A stretch of 50,211 nt of DNA from Methylobacterium frigidaeris (GTDB taxonomy: Bacteria; Pseudomonadota; Alphaproteobacteria; Rhizobiales; Beijerinckiaceae): NCBI RefSeq assembly GCF_022179185.1, contig NZ_BPQJ01000047.1, positions 1 to 50,211 of the forward strand, read 5' to 3'. The notes under the pieces are model-generated. The model searched no databases. It had not been told where the DNA came from and was given only the letters and a program-made list of their open reading frames with translations. The position numbers were made by a program, and so were the translations under genes. Each line of letters begins with the position of its first letter. Position 1 is the first letter of the stretch. Of this stretch, positions 1 to 9,730 are shown piece after piece.

Positions 1-277
1 CGTCGTGGTGCTGGACGGGGCAGGCTGGCACATCGCCAAGGATCTGCGCGTGCCCAACACCGTGACGCTGGTGCGGCTGCCCGCCTATAGCCCTGAGCTT
101 AATCCGGTCGAACGGATCTGGCTGTACCTGCGCGAGCGCTTCCTCTCGGCACACGTGTTCCCCGACTACGAGGCGATCGTTGAGGCCTGCTGTACTGCCT
201 GGAACGCACTCACCGCTGAGCCAGAGCGCGTCCGCTCCATCGCCAACTTCCCATACATCGCACGCGTCAATGCTTAA
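1..277 (+). pseudogene. IS630-type transposase, C-terminal part (runs off the left edge)
   Basis: The reading frame is open at the window edge and stops at TAA 275-277, giving the last ~90 residues of a transposase. The segment LDGAGWH at the start and the AYSPELNPVERIW motif that follows are the second Asp and third (Glu) catalytic regions of the IS630/Tc1-like DDE family. The 5' part lies outside the window, so I cannot say whether the whole gene is intact. It abuts a regulator gene that is cut off at this point, which suggests that the element inserted there. IS630 elements target TA dinucleotides, but I could not fix the exact terminus. Confidence 0.85.
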
Positions 278-479
278 GCGCCGCGGTATAACGGAACGTC
301 GAGCGCCGGTAGAGCGCGAGGAAGCCGCTGTGGCCGAGCGGGCTGCGCTCCGCGGTGTCGTAGGAGACGAGCGCCCGCCCGTCGTAGACGCTCACCATCG
401 AGAGATGGAACGGCACGATCCGCAGGAGCGCATCGAAGAAGAGGGCGGGAAAGTCCGGCGACCCGAGGCCGTCGATCAT
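267..479 (-). pseudogene. Truncated LuxR-family-like regulator N-terminus
   Basis: Starting from ATG 479 the frame encodes 70 residues resembling the N-terminal sensory part of LuxR/HTH regulators common in Methylobacterium (SPDFPALFFDALLRIVPF, then a conserved DGRALVSYDT stretch). The frame then runs into the end of the IS630-like transposase. The DNA-binding C-terminus is missing, so the gene is most likely dead through insertion. The first codon could be further upstream, since a coding-like Ala-rich stretch precedes the ATG. The family assignment rests on general resemblance only. Confidence 0.45.
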
Positions 480-693
480 GCCCGCCACGGCGGCGTCGGC
501 CGCGGCGGCGACCTGAAGGGCGGCCGCGCCCGTCCCAGGCGTGCGTCGGGACTGCGGACTGGGCGAGATCCTCGGTCGGGGCTCCTTGCGGCGAACTCTC
601 GATGCGGCGCTTCGCGTCCGAGGCGGACCGTGAGCAAGGTCCGTGCCCCCCCTCCTGCCGCCGCAGGGCGCGAGAGCCGGAGGGGAGGGGGCC

Positions 694-1899
<1,206 letters not shown>

Positions 1900-1932
1900 G
1901 GTCTATCCGGTTCCTGGAGGTGGTGCCGGCCG

Positions 1933-3462
1933 TCAGCGGGCGGGCTCGGGGTGGAGGCTGCGACCGGTGGCGACGCGCCGGCGCAGGAGGAGGGAGGGCC
2001 GGTAGCGGTCGTCGCCGGTTGCAGCCTGGAGCGCGTCGAGCACGGCGAGGATCCGTCCCGGCCCGACCGCGTCGGCCCAGGCGAGGGGACCGCGCGGATA
2101 GTTGACTCCGAAGGTCATGGCGCGGTCGATGTCGTCGGCAGAGGCGACGCCCTGGAGCACCGCCTCGGCGGCCTCGTTCGCCAGCATCGCGACGGTGCGG
2201 AGCACTGCGAGGCCGGGTGCGTCGTCGAGGAGCGAGACGGCGGTGCCGAGGCTGCGAAAAAGGCCCGCCGCCGCGGCGCCGGCCCCGTCCGGCGCCTGAT
2301 CGGCGACCGCGACCGCAATCCGGGGAGCCGCGCGGTAGTCGAGGGACAGGTCGAACACGACGAGGTCGGCGGGGGCACCGGCGGCGACCCGCGCGGTGGC
2401 GCTGCGCCCGTCGCTGAGCGCGAGACTCGCGCCCTCCAGGCGCAGGAGACCCTCGCCCCCACGCCGCGTCAACGCGACGCCGGCTTCCGCGAGCGCCGCC
2501 GCCAGGGGCTCGGCCGGACCGAGATCGCCTTCGACGACGACGGCGCGGGGCACCGGACCGGGTGCGAGCGTGCCCGGCGCCGGCCGCGCCGCCTCCGGGC
2601 CGTAGGCGTAGAATCCGCGGCCCGACTTGCGCCCGAGCCAGCCCGCGGCGACGAACTCCTGCTGGACCAGCGAGGGGCGGAACCGCGGGTCGCCGGAATA
2701 GGCCTCGAACACCGACTTCGTCACGGCGGCGTTCACGTCGTGGCCGATGAGGTCCATCAGCTCGAACGGGCCCATGCGGAAGCCGCCGGCCTCGCGCATC
2801 ACGGCGTCGAGGGTGGCCGCGTCCGCCGCGCCCTCCTCGAGCAGCCGCAGCCCCTCGGCGTAGAACGGACGAGCGACGCGATTGACGATGAAACCCGGCG
2901 TCGAGCGGGCGCGCACCGGCTGCTTGCCCCAGTCCCGCGCCGTCGCCACCAGGGTGTCGAGCACCGAAGGGTCAGAGGCCAGCCCGGCGACCACCTCGAC
3001 CAGCGCCATCAGCGGCGCGGGGTTGAAGAAGTGCAGGCCGGCGACCCGGTCCGGGCGCCGCAACCCGGCGGCGATCGCCGTCACCGACAGGGAAGAGGTG
3101 TTGGTGGCCAGTATCGCCTCCGGGGCGACCACCTCCTCGAGGGCGGCGAACACCCGGCGCTTGATCTCGAGGTTCTCGACGATCGCCTCGACCACGAGCC
3201 CGGCCTCGGCGAGGCCGGCGAGGTCCGGAACGACCGCGAGCCGCCCGGCGAGGGCCTCGCGCTCGCTCACGGCAAGACGGCCCTTCTCGACCTGCCGGTC
3301 GAGCGCGGCGAGGATGCCGCCACGCCCGCGCGACGCGGCGCCCTCCGTCGCGTCGTAGAGCAGGACCCGATGCCCGGCTTGGGCGGCGACCTGCGCGATG
3401 CCCGCGCCCATCGCGCCCGCGCCGACCACGCCGACGACGCTCCACCTTGGCAATCCGTTCAT
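1933..3462 (-). CDS. paaH: 3-hydroxyacyl-CoA dehydrogenase, PaaH type
   Basis: The 509-residue protein oxidises a 3-hydroxyacyl-CoA with NAD+; in the phenylacetate pathway this is 3-hydroxyadipyl-CoA to 3-oxoadipyl-CoA, the substrate of the thiolase encoded next. The Rossmann motif GAGAMG is at residues 14-19 (VVGVVGAGAMGAGIAQ), followed by the ATNTSSLSVTAIA and FFNPAPLMALVEVV signatures of 3HCDH enzymes. There are two C-terminal 3HCDH domains (about 195-290 and 420-505), with the double-domain length (~500 aa) expected of PaaH. I start at ATG 3462 because a 27-codon extension upstream has no homology-like sequence. Upstream lies an unusually AT-rich region that probably carries the promoter. 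Confidence 0.9.
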   Translation of the reverse strand: MNGLPRWSVVGVVGAGAMGAGIAQVAAQAGHRVLLYDATEGAASRGRGGILAALDRQVEKGRLAVSEREALAGRLAVVPDLAGLAEAGLVVEAIVENLEIKRRVFAALEEVVAPEAILATNTSSLSVTAIAAGLRRPDRVAGLHFFNPAPLMALVEVVAGLASDPSVLDTLVATARDWGKQPVRARSTPGFIVNRVARPFYAEGLRLLEEGAADAATLDAVMREAGGFRMGPFELMDLIGHDVNAAVTKSVFEAYSGDPRFRPSLVQQEFVAAGWLGRKSGRGFYAYGPEAARPAPGTLAPGPVPRAVVVEGDLGPAEPLAAALAEAGVALTRRGGEGLLRLEGASLALSDGRSATARVAAGAPADLVVFDLSLDYRAAPRIAVAVADQAPDGAGAAAAGLFRSLGTAVSLLDDAPGLAVLRTVAMLANEAAEAVLQGVASADDIDRAMTFGVNYPRGPLAWADAVGPGRILAVLDALQAATGDDRYRPSLLLRRRVATGRSLHPEPAR

Positions 3463-3883
3463 CGCGCATCCATCCCGTTCGATGTCCCATCCGTCATGGC
3501 ACCGGCCATGGCTCGAATCAGACTGAAGATCACCATGCTGCACATCCGTGTATTGCTGCTTCTAACAATTCAATTATTGATCACAATTTTAAGATATATA
3601 AATAGACACATTGATAATATTTGAATATTGACTTTAAAAGACGAGACGAAGCGGCAATCCATCGCCTCTCTGCACCTGTGCGGCATGCACAGCCGCATCG
3701 CCTTCCGCCGAAGTCCCAATCGTGCAGGCCGGATCCGGGCCGAGAATGAGCAGACAAGCGTCATGCAGGACGATCGACCGCCCCGGCGAGCGGCCGCCCG
3801 TCGGCGCGAGCGGCACTCGCCGGGTCCGCCGCAACCGTGATCCGGTCTCGCCCGCCGAAGCGCTCGCCTCGGCGGGCGTCGTG
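3463..3883 (-). promoter_or_regulatory. AT-rich upstream region of the paaH-pcaF pair
   Basis: No convincing gene is seen here; a 70-codon open frame on the plus strand looks like chance. Positions about 3556-3645 are strikingly A+T-rich for this genome, with runs such as TTAAGATATATAAATAG, and contain near-palindromic ATTGATCACAAT at 3576-3587. On the minus strand this lies 90-180 bp before paaH, a natural place for its promoter and for an operator of a PaaR-, IclR- or TetR-like regulator. The function is inferred from position and base composition. Confidence 0.45.
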
Positions 3884-4999
3884 TCAGGAGAGCTCGCCGT
3901 CGTGCTCGCCGAGGAGCGGCGTTCCCACCGCCACCGCCGCGTCTCCGCGGAACAGGGGCAGGATCGGTACCGGCATCGCCGTCATGGTGCCGCGCTCGCC
4001 CCCGGCGATCCGGTGGTCGAACAGGCCGCGGGCGCGGTGGTGCGGATCTTGGACGGCGTCGCGCAGGGAGGTCACGACGTTGCAGCAGCAATCTTTGCCG
4101 GCGAAGCGCTCCGCCCATGTCGCGGCGTTCTCGCCCGCGATGATCGCGCGGACCCGGGCGAGCGTCGCCGCCGGGTCGGCCGCGTCGTCGCGCAGGGCGG
4201 GATCGAGGTCGATGATCGCGCAGAACGCGTCCCAGAACTTCTGCTCGATCGGCGCCGCGGCGATGACCTTCCCGTCGCGGGTGCCGTAGAGCTGGTAGCG
4301 GGCGGTCGCCCCGGTGACGAGGTCCTCGCCGTTGCCCGACCAGGCACCGGCGGCCTCGCCGGCGCCGAGGGCCCAGTACATGAAGGGAAACAGGTTGTCG
4401 GTCATCGCCACGTCGAGGTGGCAGCCTTCCCCGTTCCGCTCCCGGGCCTGGAGTGCCAGGAGCACGTTCATCACCGCCGGGTAGGCGCCGGCCGCAATGT
4501 CGGCGATGAGCGCGGGCGGCACCACCGCCGCCTCGGGCGGGCCCATCGACAGGGCGAGGAGGCCGGTATCGGCGATGTAGTTGAGGTCGTGCGCGGCGAC
4601 GTCGCGCTTCGGCCCGGTCTGCCCGAAGCCGGTGACCGAGCAGTAGACAACCTTCGGGTTGAGCGCGCGCACGCTGTCGTAGTCGAGGCCGAGGCGCGCC
4701 ATGACGCCGGGCCGGAACTGCTCGACGATGACATCGGCGCGCCGCACGAGCGGCATGATCCGCTCGCGCTCGGCCGGATCCTTCAGATCGACGGCGAGGC
4801 TCTTCTTGCCCCGGTTGAGGAGCGCGAAGTTGACGCTGTCGCGGCCCCATTTCGGCTCGTAGGTCCGCATCTCGTCGCCGCGCCCGGGACGCTCGACCTT
4901 CACCACCTCGGCGCCGGCCTCAGCCAGCAGCAGGGTCGCGAGCGGGCCCGGCAGCAGGGTCGAGAAGTCGAGAACCAGGATTCCCTCGAGCGGTCTCAC
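3884..4999 (-). CDS. CaiB/BaiF family III CoA-transferase or alpha-methylacyl-CoA racemase
   Basis: The 371-residue protein belongs to the family III CoA-transferase/racemase superfamily. It opens with RPLEGILVLDFSTLLPGPLA and has the typical EVVKVERPGRGDEMR segment. The block AAHDLNYIADTGLLAL matches the His-Asp-Asn-Tyr region of alpha-methylacyl-CoA racemases, and the LIADIAAGAYPAVMNVLLAL block has the Asp expected to hold the CoA ester. I therefore favour racemase-like chemistry over CoA transfer, with moderate certainty. The start is GTG 4999, which overlaps the TGA of the preceding oxidoreductase gene as GTGA (4996-4999), so the two are translationally coupled. It lies in the CoA-thioester degradation cluster upstream of paaH. 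Confidence 0.85.
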   Translation of the reverse strand: MRPLEGILVLDFSTLLPGPLATLLLAEAGAEVVKVERPGRGDEMRTYEPKWGRDSVNFALLNRGKKSLAVDLKDPAERERIMPLVRRADVIVEQFRPGVMARLGLDYDSVRALNPKVVYCSVTGFGQTGPKRDVAAHDLNYIADTGLLALSMGPPEAAVVPPALIADIAAGAYPAVMNVLLALQARERNGEGCHLDVAMTDNLFPFMYWALGAGEAAGAWSGNGEDLVTGATARYQLYGTRDGKVIAAAPIEQKFWDAFCAIIDLDPALRDDAADPAATLARVRAIIAGENAATWAERFAGKDCCCNVVTSLRDAVQDPHHRARGLFDHRIAGGERGTMTAMPVPILPLFRGDAAVAVGTPLLGEHDGELS

Positions 5000-6000
5000 G
5001 CGTGGTTCCTTTCCGTCGTCAGCACGATCTTTCCCACGGCGTCCCCGTCGCGCAGCGTGTCGAGCGCCCGGCGGAAATCGGCCAGCGGCAGCACGTCGCC
5101 GATCACCGGACGGAAGCTACCTTCGGCGATGTGCCGGAAGATCTCGGCCTGGGCCGCGGCGGTCTCGGCCGGGCGACGGTCGCGGTAGTCGGAGCCCTGG
5201 AGGCCGGCAACCGTGATGTTCTTCACCAGGAGATAGTTCGTCTTGACGACCGGGATGTCACCTCCGGCAAAGCCGATGATGACGTGGCGGCCGCGCCAGG
5301 CGAGGCAGCGCAGGGCCGGCTCGAAGGCGGCGCCCCCGACCGGGTCGATGACGATGTCGACGCCGCGCCGGCCGGTCAGGCCGTGCACCTCGTCGCGCAA
5401 CGCGTCGCGCAGGTTGGGCTGGGCGATGTCGACGACCGCGTCCGCCCCGCTGCGGTGGACCGCCTCGTGCTTCGCGGTGCCCCGCGTCGCTGCGATCACG
5501 AGCCCGGCGCCGAGGGCCTTGGCGAGCTGCGTCGCAGCGATGCCGACCCCGCCGGCGGCGCCGAGCACCAGCACCGACTCGCCGGGCGCCATCGCGGCCC
5601 GGTCCTTCAGGGCGAACCAGGCGGTCTGGTAGGCCAGCACCGCCGCCGTCGCCTCGACCGCGCTGACCGCGTCGGGGATCGGATAGCAGAGCGCGGCCGG
5701 CGCGCAGAGCTTCTCGGCATAGGCGCCGTACTCGACCTGCGTCGCGACGCGCTGGCCGACGGCGAAGCCGCTCACGTTCGGCCCCAGGGCCGCGACCCGG
5801 CCGGCGGCGCCCTTGCCGGGCACGAACGGCACCGGCGGGCGCACCTGGTAGCGTCCCTCGACGACCAGCATGTCGGGATAGTTGGTCTCGATCGCCTCGA
5901 CGTCGATCAGGACCTCGCCCGGCCCCGGCACGGGATCGGGGAAGTCGGCGTACGCCGCTCCGCCCGGCGTGCCGATCTCGCTGACCACTGCAGCCTTCAT
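4996..6000 (-). CDS. NADPH:quinone oxidoreductase family protein (zinc-free MDR)
   Basis: From ATG 6000 the gene encodes 334 residues of the medium-chain dehydrogenase/reductase family, quinone oxidoreductase/crotonyl-CoA reductase-like branch. The N-terminal GroES-like domain runs to about residue 120, then the nucleotide motif VLVLGAAGGVGIAATQLAKALGA marks the Rossmann fold, followed by GVDIVIDPVGG. The zinc-binding cysteines of alcohol dehydrogenases are absent, so it is the zinc-free type that reduces quinones or enoyl groups with NADPH. Open frame continues upstream to 6615 but that part is not family-like. It is the first gene of a minus-strand operon with the CaiB-like gene and may recycle redox cofactor or reduce an enoyl-CoA; this role is an inference. 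Confidence 0.88.
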   Translation of the reverse strand: MKAAVVSEIGTPGGAAYADFPDPVPGPGEVLIDVEAIETNYPDMLVVEGRYQVRPPVPFVPGKGAAGRVAALGPNVSGFAVGQRVATQVEYGAYAEKLCAPAALCYPIPDAVSAVEATAAVLAYQTAWFALKDRAAMAPGESVLVLGAAGGVGIAATQLAKALGAGLVIAATRGTAKHEAVHRSGADAVVDIAQPNLRDALRDEVHGLTGRRGVDIVIDPVGGAAFEPALRCLAWRGRHVIIGFAGGDIPVVKTNYLLVKNITVAGLQGSDYRDRRPAETAAAQAEIFRHIAEGSFRPVIGDVLPLADFRRALDTLRDGDAVGKIVLTTERNHA

Positions 6001-6327
6001 CGTTCCGACCTGACTCCTGCTGCCCTCGTTCGTCGAATGCAGCCTCATGGACAGACGTAACACGTGCCGTGCCAACCCATCGCACCAAGGAGTGAGAGAG
6101 GATTCTGTCTCTAGCAACGACAGAATGCATCCTGACTGTCTCGAAGACCGACACCTCGCACTCCGGTTTCGGAATGCCCCGCCGTCCGCCTTTGGCCGGG
6201 ATGGTCTGATCCCGCCGCTGCTCAGCGGATGCGTGCGGGCCGGCGTCACTGTCCCGTGCCAGGTTCCACGGCACGAGAAGCAGGGGGAGGGGAGGATGAT
6301 GGCGAACCAGGCTGTCATCGGCTTCAC
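6001..6327. other. Intergenic region, no gene seen
   Basis: The stretch contains the leader of the minus-strand oxidoreductase operon and the degraded left flank of an IS630 remnant. Open frames here lack coding character. The one structured item is the palindrome at 6102-6126, listed separately. Confidence 0.5.
6102..6126. promoter_or_regulatory. Operator-like palindrome upstream of the oxidoreductase operon
   Basis: ATTCTGTC (6102-6109) and GACAGAAT (6119-6126) form a perfect 8-bp inverted repeat with a 9-nt spacer, about 100 bp before the oxidoreductase start at 6000. The dimensions suit a TetR- or IclR-type dimer site. No cognate regulator is visible next to it, so binding is speculative. 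Confidence 0.35.
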
Positions 6328-6732
6328 ACCGTGATCGGCCGCTGCATGCAGCGTCACCGCCACGACGAGTTCCTGCGCTTCCTCAACACCATCGAGGCGG
6401 CGCTGCCGGCGGGCAAGCTGATCCACGTGATCCTGGACAACTACGCCACCCACAATCAACCGAAGGTGCGAGCCTGGCTGGCTCGGCATCCGCGCTAGAT
6501 CTTCCACTTCACCCCGACCTCGGCCTCGTGGATGAACGCTGTCGAGGGCTTCTTCTCGGCCCTGACCCGGCGAAGGCTGAAACGGGGCGGCCTCAGCGGG
6601 ATCGTCGACCTGCAAGCGGCGATCAACCGCTACATTGCCGAGCGCAACGACAGGCCGAAGCCCTTCGTCTGGACCAAGCCGACCACCGCCATCCTCAATG
6701 CCGTCAATGGCAAAGCTGCACTATCCGAATGA
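6328..6732 (+). pseudogene. IS630-family transposase remnant with an in-frame stop
   Basis: The segment encodes the C-terminal half of an IS630 DDE transposase: LIHVILDNYATHNQPKVRAWL holds the second catalytic Asp, and WMNAVEGFFSALTRRRL holds the last catalytic Glu. A TAG at 6496-6498 interrupts the frame (ARHPR-stop-IFHFTPTSASW) and the N-terminal half is missing. Downstream, AATGAGTCATTGCAC followed by TA may be the element's right end, since IS630 elements integrate at TA; that is an inference. The remnant's right flank is the site where IS1182 landed. Confidence 0.85.
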
Positions 6733-6745
6733 GTCATTGCACTAG

Positions 6746-8311
6746 CAGCCTGTCGGATTTGGCCACGTGACACGGTCGTCGTTCTGATCTGGCAAGCTGT
6801 TGACTTCACAGGAGTTCAAGCAGTTTTGGAGGGCGCTTCCGGCCCGGTCGGCATAGAGTGCGGCCATGGCCGTCCTGCGATCCTACAGCCGCGAGCAGCG
6901 GTTCCTCCTTCCCCCCGACCTTGCGGATTGGGTGGCCGAGGACGATCTGGCTCACTTCGTCATCGCCGCCGTCGAACGCGTCACGCTCGACGCGTTCAAG
7001 ATCAACCACCGCGGCACCGGCAAGGCCCAGTACCATCCCCGGCTGATGCTCGGCCTGCTGATCTACGGCTACGCCAACGGCATCTTTTCGTCGCGGCGCC
7101 TCGAACGGGCCACCTACCGCGACATCGGCGTGCGGTTCGTTGCCGCCGACCAGCATCCCGACCACGACACGATCGCGGCGTTCCGCTGGGACAACGCCCG
7201 CGCCTTCGAGGCGGCGTTCCTGCAGGTGCTGCTGCTGGCGCGCGAGAGCGGGCTCCTGAAGCTCGGCACGGTGTCGATCGACGGCACCAAGATCGACGCC
7301 AACGCCTCGAAGATCCGCTCGGTGCGCTATGACCGGATGCAGGCGCTGCGGGCCAAGCTCGCGGCCGACATCGCGGCGCTGACGGCCCGAGCCGAGGCGG
7401 CCGATGCCGAGGACGCACCCGACCCGCAGGCGCTGCCGCGGGAACTGGCCCGGCGGGAGACCCTGAAGGCCAAGCTCGACGCCGCCTGCGCCCGGCTGGA
7501 GGCCGAGGCCCTCGCCGCGCACGGGCAGGCCAAGGCCGAGCATGAGGCCAAGCAGGCGGCCTACGCGGCCCGGACGGGACGCCGCGGCAAGCCGCCGGTG
7601 CCGCCGGACGACGGGCCGGACGGCAACGGGCCGCCGCCCGCGCCCGAGCGGCAGAGCAACCTGACCGACCCCGACAGCGCCCTGATGCGCAAGTCCGCCC
7701 GGCACGAGTACCGCCAAGCCTACAACGCCCAGGCGGTGGTCGATGCCGAGGGCAGCCAGTTGATCGTGGCGACCGGCCTGGCGACCACCCCCGGCGACCA
7801 GCCGACTTTCGCGGCGACCATCCTGGCGATGGAGGCCGGGATCGGGCTGCCCCGGACGGTTCTGGCCGACGCAGGCTTTGCCGGCCGGGCGCCGGTCGAA
7901 GCCCTGAAGGCCCGGGGCATAGAGCCCCTGGTGGCGGTTCGAGCGATGCAGGGGGAGCGCCCCTACGACTTCCGGCCACCGCCGGTCGCACCCAAGCCCG
8001 ACCGTGCGGTCAGGGAACCCTGGAGGCTGGCGATGCAGGCCACGATGAACACCGAACCGGCCAAAGCCCTGTACCGGCTGCGCAAGCAGACCGTCGAGCC
8101 GGTGTTCGGCATCGTCAAGGCGGCGATGGGCTTCCGCCAGTTCCTGAGGCGTGGGCTGGCGGCGGTCGAAGCCGAATGGACCCTGGTGGCCCTCGCCTAC
8201 AACGCCAAGCGGATGGCCAGGCTCTGCGCCGCATGACGCCGCACCGCGCCTACCGCCACAGATTGTGAGCGCCAACCCAAAACACTCAACACCCCTAAAC
8301 CCGACAGGCTG
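6746..8311 (+). mobile_element. Complete IS1182-family element with CTAG duplications
   Basis: The left end CAGCCTGTCGGATTT (6746-6760) and right end AAACCCGACAGGCTG (8297-8311) are inverted repeats with one mismatch. Both are flanked by CTAG (6742-6745 and 8312-8315), read as a 4-bp target duplication. The 1566-bp interval holds a single intact transposase gene, so the element looks recently inserted and probably active. It sits exactly between the IS630 remnant and a ridA-like gene tail. Confidence 0.9.
6866..8236 (+). CDS. IS1182-family transposase
   Basis: The 456-residue protein has the IS1182 layout. An N-terminal InsH-like domain (LRSYSREQRFLLPPDLADWV and HPRLMLGLLIYGYANG) is followed by the first catalytic Asp in LGTVSIDGTKIDANASK. 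A charged Ala/Glu-rich insertion (about 155-250) comes next, then the second Asp in TVLADAGFAG and the last Glu in LYRLRKQTVEPVFGIVKAAMGFRQF. It would cut and join the element ends listed with the mobile element. The frame is uninterrupted and the length is normal. ATG 6866 lies 120 bp inside the left end. Confidence 0.93.
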   Translation: MAVLRSYSREQRFLLPPDLADWVAEDDLAHFVIAAVERVTLDAFKINHRGTGKAQYHPRLMLGLLIYGYANGIFSSRRLERATYRDIGVRFVAADQHPDHDTIAAFRWDNARAFEAAFLQVLLLARESGLLKLGTVSIDGTKIDANASKIRSVRYDRMQALRAKLAADIAALTARAEAADAEDAPDPQALPRELARRETLKAKLDAACARLEAEALAAHGQAKAEHEAKQAAYAARTGRRGKPPVPPDDGPDGNGPPPAPERQSNLTDPDSALMRKSARHEYRQAYNAQAVVDAEGSQLIVATGLATTPGDQPTFAATILAMEAGIGLPRTVLADAGFAGRAPVEALKARGIEPLVAVRAMQGERPYDFRPPPVAPKPDRAVREPWRLAMQATMNTEPAKALYRLRKQTVEPVFGIVKAAMGFRQFLRRGLAAVEAEWTLVALAYNAKRMARLCAA

Positions 8312-8315
8312 CTAG

Positions 8316-8530
8316 ATGGCGACCTCAACCGGGCACGCTGCCTGCGCATCGGCGGGTTCGTTCGCTGTCGGGACGATCTCACGCAACAGGCGCGCGTGCT
8401 CGACGGCGCCTCCGACCTTCTCGTGCTCGCGCTGGGCGAGAACGGGCGGCACGCCCGCACCGCGGTCGGGACGAACGCCCTGCCGCGCGACGTCTCGGTC
8501 GAGATCGACGCGATCTTCGCCGTGACCTGA
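8316..8530 (+). pseudogene. RidA/YjgF-like protein, C-terminal fragment
   Basis: Reading the frame that ends at TGA 8528-8530 gives about 70 residues ending in GENGRHARTAVGTNALPRDV and then SVEIDAIFAV. This is the typical C-terminus of RidA-family proteins of the cd02199-like branch, which deaminate reactive enamine/imine intermediates. The N-terminal half is absent; immediately upstream are CTAG, IS1182 and an IS630 remnant. The likely history is IS630 insertion into the gene followed by IS1182 insertion at the junction. The gene is dead. Confidence 0.7.
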
Positions 8531-8587
8531 CCGACCGATGTTCCGAACCGGCACCCTGGCCGGTCGGCAAGGACGAGGATCTCTACG

Positions 8588-9385
8588 ATGCAGACCTTCA
8601 CGAGTGCGGCACTCGCCGCGACGATGATGCTTACCTCAAGCCCCGCGACGACCCGAGCCGGGGCCGAGGAGCTTACGGGCACGCTGAAGAAGGTGCGGGA
8701 ACACCGGGGCGATCACCCTGGGCCTCCGGGACGCCTCGGTGCCGTTCTCCTTCCTCGACGGCAACCAGAAGCCCGTCGGCTATGCACTGGACATCTGCTA
8801 CCGCATCGCGGACGCGGTGAAGGAGCGCCTCGGACTGCCGAAGCTCGACGTCCACCTCAACGCCGTGACCTCGGCCACGCGCCTCCCGCTCATCACCAAC
8901 GGCACCATCGACCTGGAATGTGGCTCGACGACGAACAACTTCGAGCGCCGCAACCAAGCCGCCTTCACGAACACCGACTTCCTCACGGCCACGCGCTATG
9001 TGGCCAAGAAGAACGCCGGCCTGCGCACCATCGACGACCTCAAGGGTAAGACCGTCGTCTCGACCTCGGGCACGATCAACCTGCGGCAGATCAACGAGGC
9101 CAACACGGCGCGCAAGCTCGGGCTGACGATCCTGCTCCGCGGTCGACCATGCCGAGGCGTTCCTTATGGTCCAGAACGGGCGGGCGGCGGCGTTCGTGAT
9201 GGACGACGTGCTGCTGGCCTTCTTGGTCGCCGACGCGAAGAAGCCGGACGCGTTCGAGATCTCCGGTGAGGCGCGCTCGAAGCCCGAGCTCTAAGCCATC
9301 ATGCTCCGCCGGGAGGACGCCCCGTTCAAGGCGGTCGCCGACGCCGCGAAGGCTCAGCTCTGTACGAGCCCTGAGGGGCAAGGCT
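8588..9385 (+). pseudogene. Amino-acid ABC transporter substrate-binding protein (GltI-like), multiply disrupted
   Basis: The sequence reads as a family 3 extracellular solute-binding protein. It has a signal peptide (MQTFTSAALAATMMLTS), then EELTGTLKKVRE, a frameshift near 8703-8708, the conserved block SVPFSFLDGNQKPVGYALDI, NGTIDLECGSTTNNFERR and LKGKTVVSTSGT. A second frameshift lies near 9135-9145, then AEAFLMVQNGRAAAFVMDD and a TAA at 9292-9294 just before the conserved IMLRREDAPFK. Similarity ends near 9385, so the C-terminus is also missing. An intact homologue would bind glutamate/aspartate-type amino acids in the periplasm. Three independent lesions make this a clear pseudogene and not a sequencing error. 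Confidence 0.88.
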
Positions 9386-9730
9386 TTTTAAGGCCGGCGG
9401 TTCACCCGCTGGCACGTCCGCGTATTGCAGCACCTCGGGCCCCCCGAAGTGTTATTCAAGCGATTGTTGACGGGGCTGCAATGCCTCTGAATGCCCGGGG
9501 TGGGTCTAGTCCGGATGTAAGGGCTTCCCCTACCGTGTGTCTCACGCGGGCGGGCGTGGCGGCGATCCAGGCGCCTTGGCGGGGCGGGTTTCGCGGCCTC
9601 GCACGGGGCGGGTTTACAGCCGTTAACCGCCGACCCTCGGGGCCGTATTGCCACGCTTGTGCCAGGGCGCGACGCGCCCCAGACTGATCAGGTCCGCGAG
9701 TGTGGCGCCCGCGGCGACCGACAGAGACGC
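9386..9730. other. Junction and leader region before the replication gene
   Basis: About 345 bp without a supported gene. It begins where similarity to the transporter pseudogene stops and ends at the primase-like gene, so the left boundary of the accessory region probably lies here. I see a GC palindrome (GGCGCGACGCGCC, 9665-9677) and a possible TTGTTGAC promoter element near 9465. I see no tRNA gene and no clear iteron set. Confidence 0.4.

Noticed and set aside
3628..3840. A 70-codon plus-strand frame in the AT-rich leader
   Set aside because: No ribosome-binding site, no family-like sequence and mixed base composition; treated as chance.
6806..8275. A 489-codon minus-strand frame
   Set aside because: It is antisense to the intact IS1182 transposase and has no protein-like motifs.
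8316..8525. A 69-codon frame starting with ATG directly after IS1182
   Set aside because: The Ser/Thr/Arg-rich product is not protein-like; the overlapping frame gives a clear RidA-type C-terminus.
9386..9730. A possible complete tRNA-Gly at the left border of the element
   Set aside because: I looked for the anticodon-arm and T-arm sequences seen at 23132-23182 and found none here.
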